64,000 nt of DNA from Candidatus Poribacteria bacterium (GTDB lineage: Bacteria; Poribacteria; WGA-4E; PCPOR2b). Within the stretch, counting starts at the first letter, position 1. Each line of letters begins with the position of its first letter. Shown piece after piece: positions 1 through 9,304 of this stretch. The stretch lies in NCBI GenBank assembly GCA_022826645.1, contig JAJDUM010000015.1, positions 1 through 64,000 of the forward strand. The letters are read 5' to 3'. The notes beneath the pieces were generated by a model. It was not told the origin of the DNA and ran no database searches. It saw only the letters and a list, made by a program, of their open reading frames with translations. A program made the position numbers and the translations under genes.

Positions 1-619
1 ACACAAAAGCCCCAGCGGGGCGACATGTGAGAACCTAAGCGTGATACGTAATACGGTAAAGAATCGGAGGTAAGAACACAGATTAACGCTGATTCACACA
101 GATAGAAACTGCCAACGGCAAACATCTGTGAGAGGGGCATCCCCGATAAATCGGGACAGGGGGACAGGCGGAACTCAAAGCAACTTGTCTTTCCCCCTTA
201 TCAGAAGGGTTCAGGGAGACTTTTGAAACTTCGCGAAGGTTGGAGTTATTGGTAATGTCCACTTATTTCTCTAATTCACCATAGTTCATTAGTTGAGTAG
301 TACATTAGGTTCTATTGACATTTAACAGTCCGTAGGTTGGGTTGAACGGTTAAACGCCAATGTCTATCAAGTCCGATAGAGGCGCGGTCGTCCAACAACA
401 CCTGCTTAGAGACAGATAGAGTAAAACCCAACAAAGTTTTTCTTTTGTACCACGATCTGTTTGCGCTACTTATGGCAGATTACCCAATGATTATAGCGTT
501 TGCCGAATTAGCAACATCAAAATGTCGACACGCCCTAGTACATTAATGAACCAATGAATTAATGTACTAATGTACTAGTGGTTTTCACGTTTTACGTCCC
601 ACGGAAGGAGATCACAAGG
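1..619. repeat. Repeat-rich intergenic region
   Basis: No gene is supported here. Positions 8-28 carry a CCCAGCGGGGCGACATGT segment that recurs at 43449-43467, in both places followed by CGTAATACG-type low-complexity sequence. Positions 307-500 match 37745-37960 in the same orientation (a GTAGGTTGGGTT repeat). Positions 519-536 carry AAAATGTCGACACGCCC, which reappears inverted near 37979. AT-rich runs of the type ACTAATGAACCAATGAA lie at 537-580, just upstream of the first gene, as they do before several other genes in the window. Confidence 0.6.
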
Positions 620-2065
620 ATGTTCTCATTTTCTGGCGAACCGGATAAATTATGTGATGGAGTCACCCGGCGAGAGTTTCTTCGCGTTGGCGGTGCAGCG
701 ATGCTCGGTTTGAGTTTGCCAAAAATTTTGGCACTCCAAGCCAATGCCGATACCACGCTCGATCCATCCGAGCCACTCAACGGCTTTGGCAATGCCAAGT
801 CCGTTATTTTGCTATTTCTTCAGGGCGGTCCCAGCCATATTGACATCTGGGATCCCAAGCCCGATGCCCCTTCCAACGTGCGAGGGGAATTCAAACCGAT
901 CCGGACCAACGTCTCCGGTATCTGGCTTTCCGAAACAATGCCACTGCTCGCCAAGCAGATGGACAAAGCCACGCTCATCCGCTCAGTAAGCTATACACCC
1001 GCCGGACTCTTCAATCACACGGCGGCAATGTATCAAATGGTCACCGGTGAAACGCCCGATAAGGTCAAGCCGTCAGGACAACTTGATCCGCCTGCGCCGT
1101 ATGACCACCCCAATGTCGCCTCACATGTGTCGAAGTTTCTCCCACCCGATGAGCCTATGCTCGCTGCGGTACAACTTCCACGGCCCATGCAGGAAAGCAA
1201 CATCATCGGCAAAGGGGGTAACGCCGGATTTTTGGGCAGGGCGTATGATCCTTATTTCCTGTTCCAAGATCCCAACGAAGAGATTAAACTCGATGATCTG
1301 AAACTGCGTCCGGAAGTGCCACCCGTTCGTCTGGAAAAACGCAAAACCCTCCTTGAGACGATCAACGCAGGGATGCCAGAGATGGAGAGAGTTGCAGAGA
1401 CCTATGCCCTGAACGAATATTATGACAAGGCGTATGATCTCATCCTTTCACAACGCGCACGGAATGCCTTTGATCTCACGCAAGAACCTGACGGGATGCG
1501 TGACCGTTATGGTCACCATACGTTTGGTCAGAGCGTCCTACTTGCTCGCCGCCTCATCGAAGCCGGAACCCGATTCGTTCAAGTGAATTGGCCCTCAGTC
1601 GCCAACGGCGATCCGTTCACAACCGCTTGGGACACACATGCCGCGAATTTTGGTCCCCTGAAAGACCTGCACTGTCCCAAACTGGATCAGACACTCTCCG
1701 CCCTGTTGGAAGATCTGCATCAACGTGGATTGTTAGACGAAACCCTTGTACTCACTATCGGCGAGTTCGGCAGATCGCCAAAACTGGGTGTCAGCACCTC
1801 TGGCAATAGCAACGCGCCCGATGGCAGAGATCATTGGCCCTATTGCTACACAGGTCTGATTGCTGGCGCAGGGGTTCGCAGTGGACAGGTCTACGGGAAA
1901 TCTGACGCAACAGGTTCGACGCCCCTCGAAAACCCTGTCCACCCGACAGACATCCTCGCAACCGTCTACCACACCTTGGGCATCGATCCGCACACGGAAG
2001 TGATGAATCACCTGGATCAGCCGAGGGAATTGGTTAAAGGCAATCCAATTATCGGGTTGTTCTAA
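620..2065 (+). CDS. DUF1501 domain-containing protein, Tat-exported
   Basis: This is a 481-aa member of the DUF1501 family, secreted proteins of the alkaline phosphatase/sulfatase superfamily with no firmly known substrate. The ATG at 620 is preferred over an upstream in-frame start at 578, because a strong GGAAGGAG ribosome site lies at 604-611. The N-terminus has a twin-arginine signal (TRREFLRVGG, then a hydrophobic AAMLGLSLP stretch), so the protein is probably exported folded. LFLQGGPSHIDIWDPKPDAP near the N-terminus and TIGEFGRSP and DGRDHWPYC near the C-terminus are typical of the family. In planctomycetes DUF1501 genes usually sit beside PSD-type cytochrome or PPC-domain genes, and here the next gene is a PPC-type secreted protein. 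The length is normal and the frame is intact. Confidence 0.9.
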   Translation: MFSFSGEPDKLCDGVTRREFLRVGGAAMLGLSLPKILALQANADTTLDPSEPLNGFGNAKSVILLFLQGGPSHIDIWDPKPDAPSNVRGEFKPIRTNVSGIWLSETMPLLAKQMDKATLIRSVSYTPAGLFNHTAAMYQMVTGETPDKVKPSGQLDPPAPYDHPNVASHVSKFLPPDEPMLAAVQLPRPMQESNIIGKGGNAGFLGRAYDPYFLFQDPNEEIKLDDLKLRPEVPPVRLEKRKTLLETINAGMPEMERVAETYALNEYYDKAYDLILSQRARNAFDLTQEPDGMRDRYGHHTFGQSVLLARRLIEAGTRFVQVNWPSVANGDPFTTAWDTHAANFGPLKDLHCPKLDQTLSALLEDLHQRGLLDETLVLTIGEFGRSPKLGVSTSGNSNAPDGRDHWPYCYTGLIAGAGVRSGQVYGKSDATGSTPLENPVHPTDILATVYHTLGIDPHTEVMNHLDQPRELVKGNPIIGLF

Positions 2066-2511
2066 CACAACAATCACCGATTTCGAAATGACCCAAATCT
2101 GTAGGCGGGGCATCTTGCCCCGCCGTAGCCTTGACTGGGAAATTGAGGCTACGGAGGAATTATGGTAGATTTTAGAGTTACTTGGGCACTGCCAATCAGC
2201 GAGGTGAGCAAACCTCGACTACTGGGGTTAGAAAAATCTGGGCTATGACCCGGTAGGTGCGGTTTCTAACCGCACCGGTTTGGAGTGTCTCATTAATTCT
2301 GAGATTCACTATAATTTTCCGTTTTTTACCGATTTCGGAATGACCCGAATCCCAACCGCCGGGGCTTACAGCATACGCTACGGATCTATGTATCCGTGAA
2401 TCCCTTAGGACTTACGCAGCTAACTGTAGGCGGGGCATCTTGCCCCGCGCCAACTGTGCTGCAATGCGTAGGTTCTATCCTTGAGAAAAGGAGATTGCAA
2501 ACGCGATTGTT
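2066..2511. repeat. Intergenic region with three GTAGG palindromes
   Basis: Three hairpin repeats are visible: 2101-2124 (GTAGGCGGGGCATCTTGCCC type), 2250-2278 (GTAGGTGCGG...CCGCACCGG) and 2426-2448 (a second copy of the first type). The first lies 35 bases after the DUF1501 stop. No coding region is supported. Confidence 0.75.
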
Positions 2512-5073
2512 ATGTCCTGTGATCGCTATCAAAAGTTATACTTCTGGCTGCGCCAGCGATATATGTTCCGCGCTATTTTGGTCCTGTTATTGCTTTTCAG
2601 CTCGCCCCATTTGATCAAAGCCCAAACCGTTCCTGAACCGACCTCAATTCCTGAACTGACCTCAATCTCTCCACAAGGCGGGCAACGCGGGACAAACGTG
2701 GAAATCGCCTTCAAAGGAAAAAATATCAGCAAGGCAACCGCGTTGCTATTCTCCGGAGAGGGGATTTCTGGGGAGATTGGAGAGAAGACTGGCGAGGCAG
2801 CTGTGTTTTTTAGTGGTGAGGGTATATCCGGCCACATCCCCAACGATAGCCGTTTGGTTGCCCAAGTAACCATCGCCCCGAATGCTGCTCTAGGAATGCG
2901 GGAGGTACGACTTGTGACGCCCAAAGGGGTTTCTAACGCTCAACCCTTTGTCGTTGGCGATCTGCCCGAAGTCGGGGAAATAGAGCCGAACTCAGAACCC
3001 AGCGCAGCAAACTGGATCAACTTACCTACCACCGTCAGCGGCGTCATCGACTCGGTTGATGATCAAGACTTCTTCCGTTTCAACGCTAAAGCAGAACAAC
3101 GCCTGATATGTGATGTTACCGCTTCTCGGATGGGGTCACTGCTCGATTCATTTCTCGCCCTCTTTGGTCCCGATGGGGTAGAGATCGCGAGCAACGACAT
3201 TGCAAATGGACTCGATTCGTTAATTGACTATACGATTCCAATGGAGGGAGAATACACCCTTCGGATTCGAGATCTCCGATACAAAGGTGGCGAAGAATTT
3301 GTCTATCGATTGAGCGTCGGTGAACTGCCTTATCTGGATTCAATATTTCCGCTGGGCGGGAGGCGAGGCACCGAAAACACCATCGTCGCCAGTGGCCGAA
3401 ATCTCACAGATGTGATGTCAATGCAAGTATCTATTGCCCCAAATGCACCGTTGGGTGTGCAGGACGTGCGGGTGATGACACCTTCTGGACTATCGACAAG
3501 TTCGTATCCCTTTATGGTCGGAGATCTTCCTGAGTTTGTGGAAACAGAGCCGAACAACACGCGGGAACAGGTTACTGCCGATGAAGCCGGAGCAAATACG
3601 GTTACGTCACCAGTCATAATCAACGGACAGATAGAATTGGAAGGGGATGTCGACTACTTTACCTTCACAGCAGAAAAGGAACAACGACTCATCTTTGAAG
3701 TCACCGCACAACGCCTTGGGTCAAAGCTAGACGCCTTGCTGACCCTTTTCGATAAGGCGGAAACGGAGGATAAAGCCGAAGATTCCGATGCTACCACCGA
3801 TTCGTCTACGGCAACCCAACCTGAGGACGAGACGTTAGCTGTCAACGATGATACGATAGGTTCAGAAGCTCGAATCGATTATACCTTTGAGGAAGCCGGA
3901 GATTATGCGATTGCTATTCGAGATTTGAACAATCGAGGTGGACCTGATTTCGTCTATCGTCTGAGTGTCACACCGCTTCAATCTGATTTTCGATTCACGG
4001 TTACGCCCGATAATCCAAGAATCTGTCGTGGTGATAGTACGCCTCTCACGCTTGAGGTCAACCGTATTGATGAATTTGATGGGCCCCTCCGTTTTGCCCT
4101 CCACAATCTGCCCAAGGATTTCGCTGTCAGCCCAACCATCTTAGAGCCAGGTCAAATCCAAGCCCTAATCACTTTGACAGCGCCGCCGGACGCCCCTCTT
4201 GGATTTCTTCCGATCTCGCTTATAGGAATCGGAGCGATTCACAACCGCCGAGTTGAACGAAAAGCGGAACCGGATCCGATTTTTCTCACTGTGATGAAAG
4301 CCCCTCAATTTGTCTTAGAAGTCGCCGAAGTCGGGCTAAGTATCGTACAATCGAGAGAGGCACCCCTTCATATCACCGCAAACCGTCAGCAGGGATTTAT
4401 CGGACCGATTGCGTTATCGGTGGTCGGCTTACCCGAGAATTCTGAAGCCTCTGAAGTGATTCTTGCCGAGAGTGAAACCGAAGCGACAGTTACCATTAAA
4501 GCCGGCAGTTTTTTTCGGAGGGAGCTCTTCTCTGTGCTACCCCCGGTCGGAACGCAACATATCGCCGTTACCGGGAGCGCAACCATTAACAACGAGCCGG
4601 TAACACATACGACACCTGCCATCCCACTAACCATTATTGAAGCCCCCTTCGTCGTTACTGTCACACCGCTCCGGCAAAGTATCATTTTACCCGCTGCTTC
4701 ACCTGTTACAGAATCACCTGAAGGGAGTCATACGTCCAGCGAGCATCTCACAGCGAGCGTGTTTGAAGCCGGTGATGCCATCACAGAGACTTCAACGACG
4801 GAGGTAACGGAGCAGGCTATTCTCACAGTCACCGTTAGTCGGCAGGGCGGTTTCACGGACAAAATTGACGTCGTTCCCATTGATCTTCCGGCAGGATTCA
4901 CCGTTTCTGAAGTTAGCATTCCTGAACATGAGACGGAAGTAAAGATGACACTTACAGCCTCCGACGCGCTAGAGGCGGACACCTATGACATCAAGTTCAC
5001 CGGCAGCGGAATGATCAACGGACAGCAATTTGAACAGGAGAGTCCAACGGTGGTGGTTAAAATTGTTCGGTAG
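2512..5073 (+). CDS. Large secreted protein with repeated PPC-like domains
   Basis: This is an 853-aa exported protein. The first 35 or so residues contain a hydrophobic signal (AILVLLLLFSS followed by HLIKAQ). An internal ATG at 2563 would place the signal at the very N-terminus and is an alternative start; an AAAGGAG lies at 2487-2493. After it come two repeats, each an IPT-like stretch (SPQGGQRGTNVEI and PLGGRRGTENTI) followed by a pre-peptidase C-terminal (PPC) type unit (EIEPNSEP...DDQDFFRF and ETEPNNTREQ...GDVDYFTF). The acidic ED/TT-rich insertion at about 415-435 is probably a surface loop. The C-terminal half looks like several Ig-like beta domains. The family is common next to DUF1501 genes in planctomycetes and Poribacteria. 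The precise role is unknown; it is probably a cell-surface or periplasmic binding protein. Confidence 0.75.
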   Translation: MSCDRYQKLYFWLRQRYMFRAILVLLLLFSSPHLIKAQTVPEPTSIPELTSISPQGGQRGTNVEIAFKGKNISKATALLFSGEGISGEIGEKTGEAAVFFSGEGISGHIPNDSRLVAQVTIAPNAALGMREVRLVTPKGVSNAQPFVVGDLPEVGEIEPNSEPSAANWINLPTTVSGVIDSVDDQDFFRFNAKAEQRLICDVTASRMGSLLDSFLALFGPDGVEIASNDIANGLDSLIDYTIPMEGEYTLRIRDLRYKGGEEFVYRLSVGELPYLDSIFPLGGRRGTENTIVASGRNLTDVMSMQVSIAPNAPLGVQDVRVMTPSGLSTSSYPFMVGDLPEFVETEPNNTREQVTADEAGANTVTSPVIINGQIELEGDVDYFTFTAEKEQRLIFEVTAQRLGSKLDALLTLFDKAETEDKAEDSDATTDSSTATQPEDETLAVNDDTIGSEARIDYTFEEAGDYAIAIRDLNNRGGPDFVYRLSVTPLQSDFRFTVTPDNPRICRGDSTPLTLEVNRIDEFDGPLRFALHNLPKDFAVSPTILEPGQIQALITLTAPPDAPLGFLPISLIGIGAIHNRRVERKAEPDPIFLTVMKAPQFVLEVAEVGLSIVQSREAPLHITANRQQGFIGPIALSVVGLPENSEASEVILAESETEATVTIKAGSFFRRELFSVLPPVGTQHIAVTGSATINNEPVTHTTPAIPLTIIEAPFVVTVTPLRQSIILPAASPVTESPEGSHTSSEHLTASVFEAGDAITETSTTEVTEQAILTVTVSRQGGFTDKIDVVPIDLPAGFTVSEVSIPEHETEVKMTLTASDALEADTYDIKFTGSGMINGQQFEQESPTVVVKIVR

Positions 5074-5359
5074 CGACGGCATCGGTATTGAAATCTTCAC
5101 AGCTTCTACCGTTCTTCTTCCGCAAAGCAAGCGTCAATAAAGATGGAATCCCCGGGATGCTTTCTTTAAGTACTAAAAAAACAATTCAATTGTGTTAAGC
5201 AATTAGGACTTACGAAGTTGGTTTATAAGTCCCCCTGATAAGGGGGATTTAGGGGGTTGGTTGTGCATCGAAGGTGTATAAATAATTATAGCATTCATCA
5301 TAAATCCGTGTAATCCTTAAATCCGTGCTAATCCGTGATTCAGACAATTGGAGAAAAAA
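5074..5359. repeat. Intergenic repeat of the CCCCCTGATAAGGGGG type
   Basis: A copy of the widespread repeat with core CCCCCTGATAAGGGGGATTT lies at 5228-5258. It is followed by the conserved trailing segment that includes GTGTATAAATAATTATAG, which recurs after other copies (for example at 39225-39260). Confidence 0.7.
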
Positions 5360-6142
5360 ATGAGTTCCACAAACAAAAACTGGACAACCGAATCAACAGT
5401 CACCGACCAACAAGTGAATTTCTACAACGAGAACGGCTACCTCAAGTTCGGCAGAATCTTCACCCAACCGGAACTGGACGAACTGCGCGATTACGTCGAT
5501 GACATGATTGCAACGCTCCCCGATGGCAAACGCCCCGAACAGATGGACGTCCCACACTTCGAGCATCCCTACCTGTTCAAATACCTCGCCGCCCCGCGCG
5601 TCCTCGATGTGATTGAACGCTTCATCGGTCCCGACATCCTCCTCTGGTCAAGCCACTTCATCAGCAAACGTACCAGCGACGGTCTCGCAGTGCCGTGGCA
5701 TCAAGACGGCGTCTATTGGGGCGAACGCTTACAACCCATGCGCGTCATCACCATGTGGCTCGCGGTCGACGAATCAAAGATCGAAAACGGCTGTATGCGT
5801 GTAATCGCTGGCAGCCACAAACTCAAGGATCGCCGATACGAGACGGTTGATCGAGCAGACCACCTGTTCGGTAGCGAAGTCATCGCCGAAGACATGGATG
5901 CATCAAAGGTTGTCGATCTTGAGCTTGCCGTCGGCGAATGCCATTTTCATGACGGCTTCACCATCCACGGTTCCGCCCCAAACACCTCTCAAAAGCGTCG
6001 ATGCGGGTACACAATGCGCTATATGCCCGCGAATGTCCGCTGTCACGATCCCTCACTGCGACCGAGCCACCACATCTACCTCCTACGCGGCGAGGATCAA
6101 ACAGACGGCTTCAACACCTACACCCCTGTGCCAGATTTCTAA
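5360..6142 (+). CDS. Phytanoyl-CoA dioxygenase (PhyH) family protein
   Basis: A 260-aa Fe(II)/2-oxoglutarate-dependent oxygenase of the PhyH family. The start is the ATG at 5360 behind GGAG; a TTG at 5348 is less likely. The iron-binding facial triad is visible as H-x-D in PWHQDGVYWG (about residue 114) and a distal His in FTIHGSAPN (about 203). The Arg of KRRCGYTMRYM fits the 2-oxoglutarate carboxylate ligand. The family hydroxylates small molecules; this substrate cannot be told from sequence. It is the first of four PhyH genes here, a paralogue expansion typical of the proposed host group. A strong hairpin with a T run follows at 6170-6206. Confidence 0.92.
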   Translation: MSSTNKNWTTESTVTDQQVNFYNENGYLKFGRIFTQPELDELRDYVDDMIATLPDGKRPEQMDVPHFEHPYLFKYLAAPRVLDVIERFIGPDILLWSSHFISKRTSDGLAVPWHQDGVYWGERLQPMRVITMWLAVDESKIENGCMRVIAGSHKLKDRRYETVDRADHLFGSEVIAEDMDASKVVDLELAVGECHFHDGFTIHGSAPNTSQKRRCGYTMRYMPANVRCHDPSLRPSHHIYLLRGEDQTDGFNTYTPVPDF

Positions 6143-6169
6143 CTCAGATATACCGAAAACACAGGAATC

Positions 6170-6206
6170 AGAAACCGAGTTTTTTCTTCAAAACTCGGTT
6201 TCTTTT
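6170..6206 (+). terminator. Rho-independent terminator after PhyH gene
   Basis: A perfect 14-bp stem (AGAAACCGAGTTTT with its complement) encloses a TTCTTC loop and is followed by a short T run, 28 bases after the PhyH stop codon. The same hairpin occurs at 38040-38074 as the left end of a long dispersed repeat, so it may be a repeat end that doubles as a terminator. Confidence 0.7.
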
Positions 6207-6431
6207 CTGGGGTTCTGCGTCAGTGAACCGATTTATGTCTCTCTATTATCTGATTGCAATGAAATATCAACAGAGCCTAGTACATTGTCAGAAAAATGTA
6301 GCACAACCTGTATAAGGTTTCAGAACATAAATCGGTAATTCTCTATGTTCCCCAGGCCCGGTAGGTGCGGTTTGTAACCGCACCGGCCATCGCAATGAAG
6401 GTGCTTGTCATAATTTATATGACAGAGCACT
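6170..6431. repeat. About 260-bp dispersed repeat, copy 1
   Basis: This segment is nearly identical to 38040-38300 over its whole length, and its left part matches 23155-23245. It starts with the terminator hairpin, contains a 12-bp inverted repeat (ACCGATTTATGT at 6227-6238 and its complement at 6325-6336) and a GTAGGTGCGG/CCGCACC palindrome at 6358-6386, and ends near CATAATTTATATGACAGAGC. A similar end occurs at 43315-43340. It carries no plausible protein. Confidence 0.75.
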
Positions 6432-6499
6432 AATTTTAACACCCGAGAAATAATCGAAAACATTTCTCTTACGCATTACCAACTTACGGGTTACAAACC

Positions 6500-6982
6500 A
6501 TGCCAAACAAAAAAATCTATCCCCGGAATCAAATGGTCAAAATTATCCAAGGTGAGCAAGCAAACGGCAAAATCGTTGTAACAACCAACGGTTGTTTCGA
6601 TGTGCTACACGTCGGTCACCTCCGTTACCTGCAAGCCGCCCAGTCGCTCGGCGATCTCCTTGTAGTCGGTGTCAACAGCGACGACTCGGTCCGCGTACTC
6701 AAAGGTGAAAATCGGCCCCTCGTCCCCGCTGACGAACGCGCCGAAATGCTCGCAGGCTTAGGGTGCGTAGATTACGTCACCATCTTCCCCGAACTCGATC
6801 CGATCAACCTACTCTCCGCCCTCAAGCCGAACATCCACGTCAAAGGTGGCGACTACACAATCGAGCAAGTCATTGAGCGGGAAACGGTCGAGTCCAACGG
6901 CGGAAAAGTGATCGTCGGCTTAAACGTACCCGGCAAATCCACCACCGACCTCATCGAAACAATCCGTGAAAGGTATAAATAG
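6500..6982 (+). CDS. rfaE2: D-glycero-beta-D-manno-heptose 1-phosphate adenylyltransferase
   Basis: A 160-aa stand-alone nucleotidyltransferase that transfers AMP from ATP to heptose 1-phosphate in the ADP-heptose route to lipopolysaccharide core. The cytidylyltransferase-type signature TTNGCFDVLHVGHLRYL is at about residues 29-45, with HVGH as the HxGH nucleotide-binding motif. VNSDDSV and the C-terminal KSTTDLIETI are also family features. The kinase half found in fused HldE proteins is absent, so this is the split RfaE domain II form. The ribosome site is weak. This gene suggests an outer membrane with heptose-containing glycolipid, though other ADP-heptose uses are possible. Confidence 0.9.
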   Translation: MPNKKIYPRNQMVKIIQGEQANGKIVVTTNGCFDVLHVGHLRYLQAAQSLGDLLVVGVNSDDSVRVLKGENRPLVPADERAEMLAGLGCVDYVTIFPELDPINLLSALKPNIHVKGGDYTIEQVIERETVESNGGKVIVGLNVPGKSTTDLIETIRERYK

Positions 6983-7192
6983 TAGTAGGCATATTGCTTT
7001 GAATCCCGACGTTATCGGGGCACCGTATGCCGTAACCTTTGTGAAAATTACGGCGGTGTGCCCAATCGTAGGGGCGGGGTTCCCCCGCCCGTCTCTCGCT
7101 CCAACGGAGCGATATGTTTATAGAGTGCTGTTTTTGATCCGCGTCAATCCGCGATTCAGACAACTTCTTAACAATCGAAAGGAAATCATTCA

Positions 7193-8680
7193 ATGCAAAT
7201 TAGCGTCAAAGTTGGAGACCTCAGAACCGAAACCGCCGCTGCAATCGTATTCGGCATCCTCGAAGGAGAACCCCTCGTCAGCGTAGCACAAACCGCCGAT
7301 GCCGCGACCAACGGCGCAATCAGCGAACTAATCGATGCCGGCGACTTCAAAGGTGAACATAAACAGACCGCGCTGCTCTACACCAGAGGCGCAATCACCG
7401 CCCCACGCATTGCACTGATCGGTCTGGGCAAAACCGAAGATGTCAATTGTGAAAAAATCCGTCAAGCATTAGGCAAAATCGTCCAAGAACTCCGAGACCT
7501 AGGTCTCAAAACCATCGTAATTGCGCTGCCCCACGAAACCCCACAAGAGATCGCACAAGCCGCCGCCGAAGCCAGCCGACTCGCACTCTACCAATTCAAT
7601 CAACACAAGACAGAAGGGCTCGACAAAGTCAAGGGGCTTGATACCATCACCTTCCTCGTGGCCGATAAAGCCACAAAATCCGTGATCGAGGGCAGCGTTA
7701 CCATCGGTGACACAATTGCAAACGGAACCAACCTCGCACGCGATCTGAGCAACCAGCCACCAAACCACCTGACACCAACAATGCTCGCCGAAAAAGCGGT
7801 CGAAGTCGCAAATGAGGTCGGCTTAAAATGTGAAGTTTTTGACCGTGCGCAACTCCAAGAAAAAGGCTTTCGTACCTTGCTCGGTGTGTCTCAAGGGAGC
7901 ATCGAAGAACCCCGGTTTATCGTCTTGGAACATATCCCTGACGGTGAAGGAAAAGACACCGTTGCGTTTGTCGGAAAGGCAATCACCTTCGATAGCGGTG
8001 GGCTCTCCCTCAAGTCCGGCTCCGGTATGATGGATATGAAACACGATATGTCCGGCGCAGCAGCCGTGCTTGGCGCGATGCAAGTGGTCGGTCAGCTCAA
8101 ACCAGACCTCCACGTCGTTGGACTGATCGCCGCAAGCGAAAACATGCCGAGTGCCACGGCACAGCGTCCCGGAGATGTTGTCGAGTCCTACGGCGGCAAA
8201 ACAATCGAAATCCTCAACACAGACGCGGAAGGTCGGTTGGTGTTGGCGGACGCGCTCGGCTATGCCGCGCAGTATAATCCCAAGGCAGCCATAGATCTCG
8301 CAACCCTGACCGGTGCAGTCATCACCGCTCTGGGAACCGTTGCCTGCGGAATGATGGGAACAGATAACGCACTGATGGCGAAAGTCAGGCACGCCGCACA
8401 GAAAACACACGAACGGGTGTGGGAGCTTCCCCTGTGGGACGATTACGATGAGCTAATCAAAAGCGACGTCGCTGACGTCAAGAATATCGGGGACGGCACA
8501 GCCGGCACTATCGTTGGCGGGGCGTTCCTAAAGAAATTCGCTGAAGATTATCCGTGGGTGCATCTTGACATCGCTGGCACCGCATGGGATGTCAAAGGTT
8601 CATCGTACATTCCCAGCAAAGGTGGCACCGGTTACGGTGTCCGATTGCTCGTGCAATTCGCCCGCGATTGGGTTTCGTGA
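7193..8680 (+). CDS. pepA: Leucyl aminopeptidase (M17 family)
   Basis: A 495-aa cytosolic metallo-exopeptidase that removes N-terminal amino acids, with leucine preferred. The M17 signature NTDAEGRLVLADAL is present at about residue 343. Upstream metal and catalytic residues are visible in VGKAITFDSGGLSLK (Lys and Asp ligands) and MKHDMSGAAAVLGA. Length is normal for the family (about 490-500 aa). An AAAGGA ribosome site precedes the ATG. The gene is separate from its neighbours, with a GTAGG palindrome at 7068-7090 upstream and another at 8708-8731 downstream. Confidence 0.95.
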   Translation: MQISVKVGDLRTETAAAIVFGILEGEPLVSVAQTADAATNGAISELIDAGDFKGEHKQTALLYTRGAITAPRIALIGLGKTEDVNCEKIRQALGKIVQELRDLGLKTIVIALPHETPQEIAQAAAEASRLALYQFNQHKTEGLDKVKGLDTITFLVADKATKSVIEGSVTIGDTIANGTNLARDLSNQPPNHLTPTMLAEKAVEVANEVGLKCEVFDRAQLQEKGFRTLLGVSQGSIEEPRFIVLEHIPDGEGKDTVAFVGKAITFDSGGLSLKSGSGMMDMKHDMSGAAAVLGAMQVVGQLKPDLHVVGLIAASENMPSATAQRPGDVVESYGGKTIEILNTDAEGRLVLADALGYAAQYNPKAAIDLATLTGAVITALGTVACGMMGTDNALMAKVRHAAQKTHERVWELPLWDDYDELIKSDVADVKNIGDGTAGTIVGGAFLKKFAEDYPWVHLDIAGTAWDVKGSSYIPSKGGTGYGVRLLVQFARDWVS

Positions 8681-9304
8681 TTTCCTTATCAAAAGCGTAC
8701 TATCCCCGTAGGTCGGGCCTCCTGCCCGACCCTAACCCCTAGTGGATTAATTCGTAAGGAACGCAGATCTGTGTTCCGCTTTTGCTTACGCATTACCTAT
8801 TATGCTTCAGAAGTTAAAATCGACAGCCGGTTTGCACGGTGTAGGGCAATCTCTTGCCCATCTGTGAGCAAAATTCCTCTATTCCCTGACAGTTTTAAGG
8901 ACAAAGTTATTCAAAGTGTATAAATAAGCCGGATAGCATGTCACTCCACAACCATACCTGTAACTTCGCAAGCCCTTTGTAGGGAGCGATTCCTATTTGG
9001 ATTTGACGATGAGATCCGCCGGGTCGCGGAATCTCCAATTGTTCTGACTGCATTTCTCATTGGCAATGAATGTTTGGTGCAAAATTTGCTAAACAATCAC
9101 AGAACTCGGCTCTACTGGACTCGTCTCCTAGGTCAGTTATAGTAGGTTTCAGAATTAACTAGACACTGTAGCGCAAACTGTTAGTTTGCGTTTTTGTATC
9201 ACTATCTAACAGATCGTGTTACAAAAGACTACCTTTTAATGTCTATTTGTTTTTAGAATTCACTATAACTATCAAAGGTCTTCCGCAACGAAGGAGGGTT
9301 AATT
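8681..9304. repeat. Intergenic region with two REP-type palindromes
   Basis: 8708-8731 holds a GTAGGTCGGGC...GCCCGACC palindrome. 8753-8777 holds a decayed copy of the GGAACGCAGATCTGCGTTCC palindrome with two changes. The remaining stretch, about 8800-9280, shows no gene and no clear structure. Confidence 0.65.

Noticed and set aside
620..5073. An operon of a DUF1501 gene with a cytochrome/PSD partner.
   Set aside because: The next gene has PPC-type domains but no heme motif, and three REP palindromes separate the two genes.
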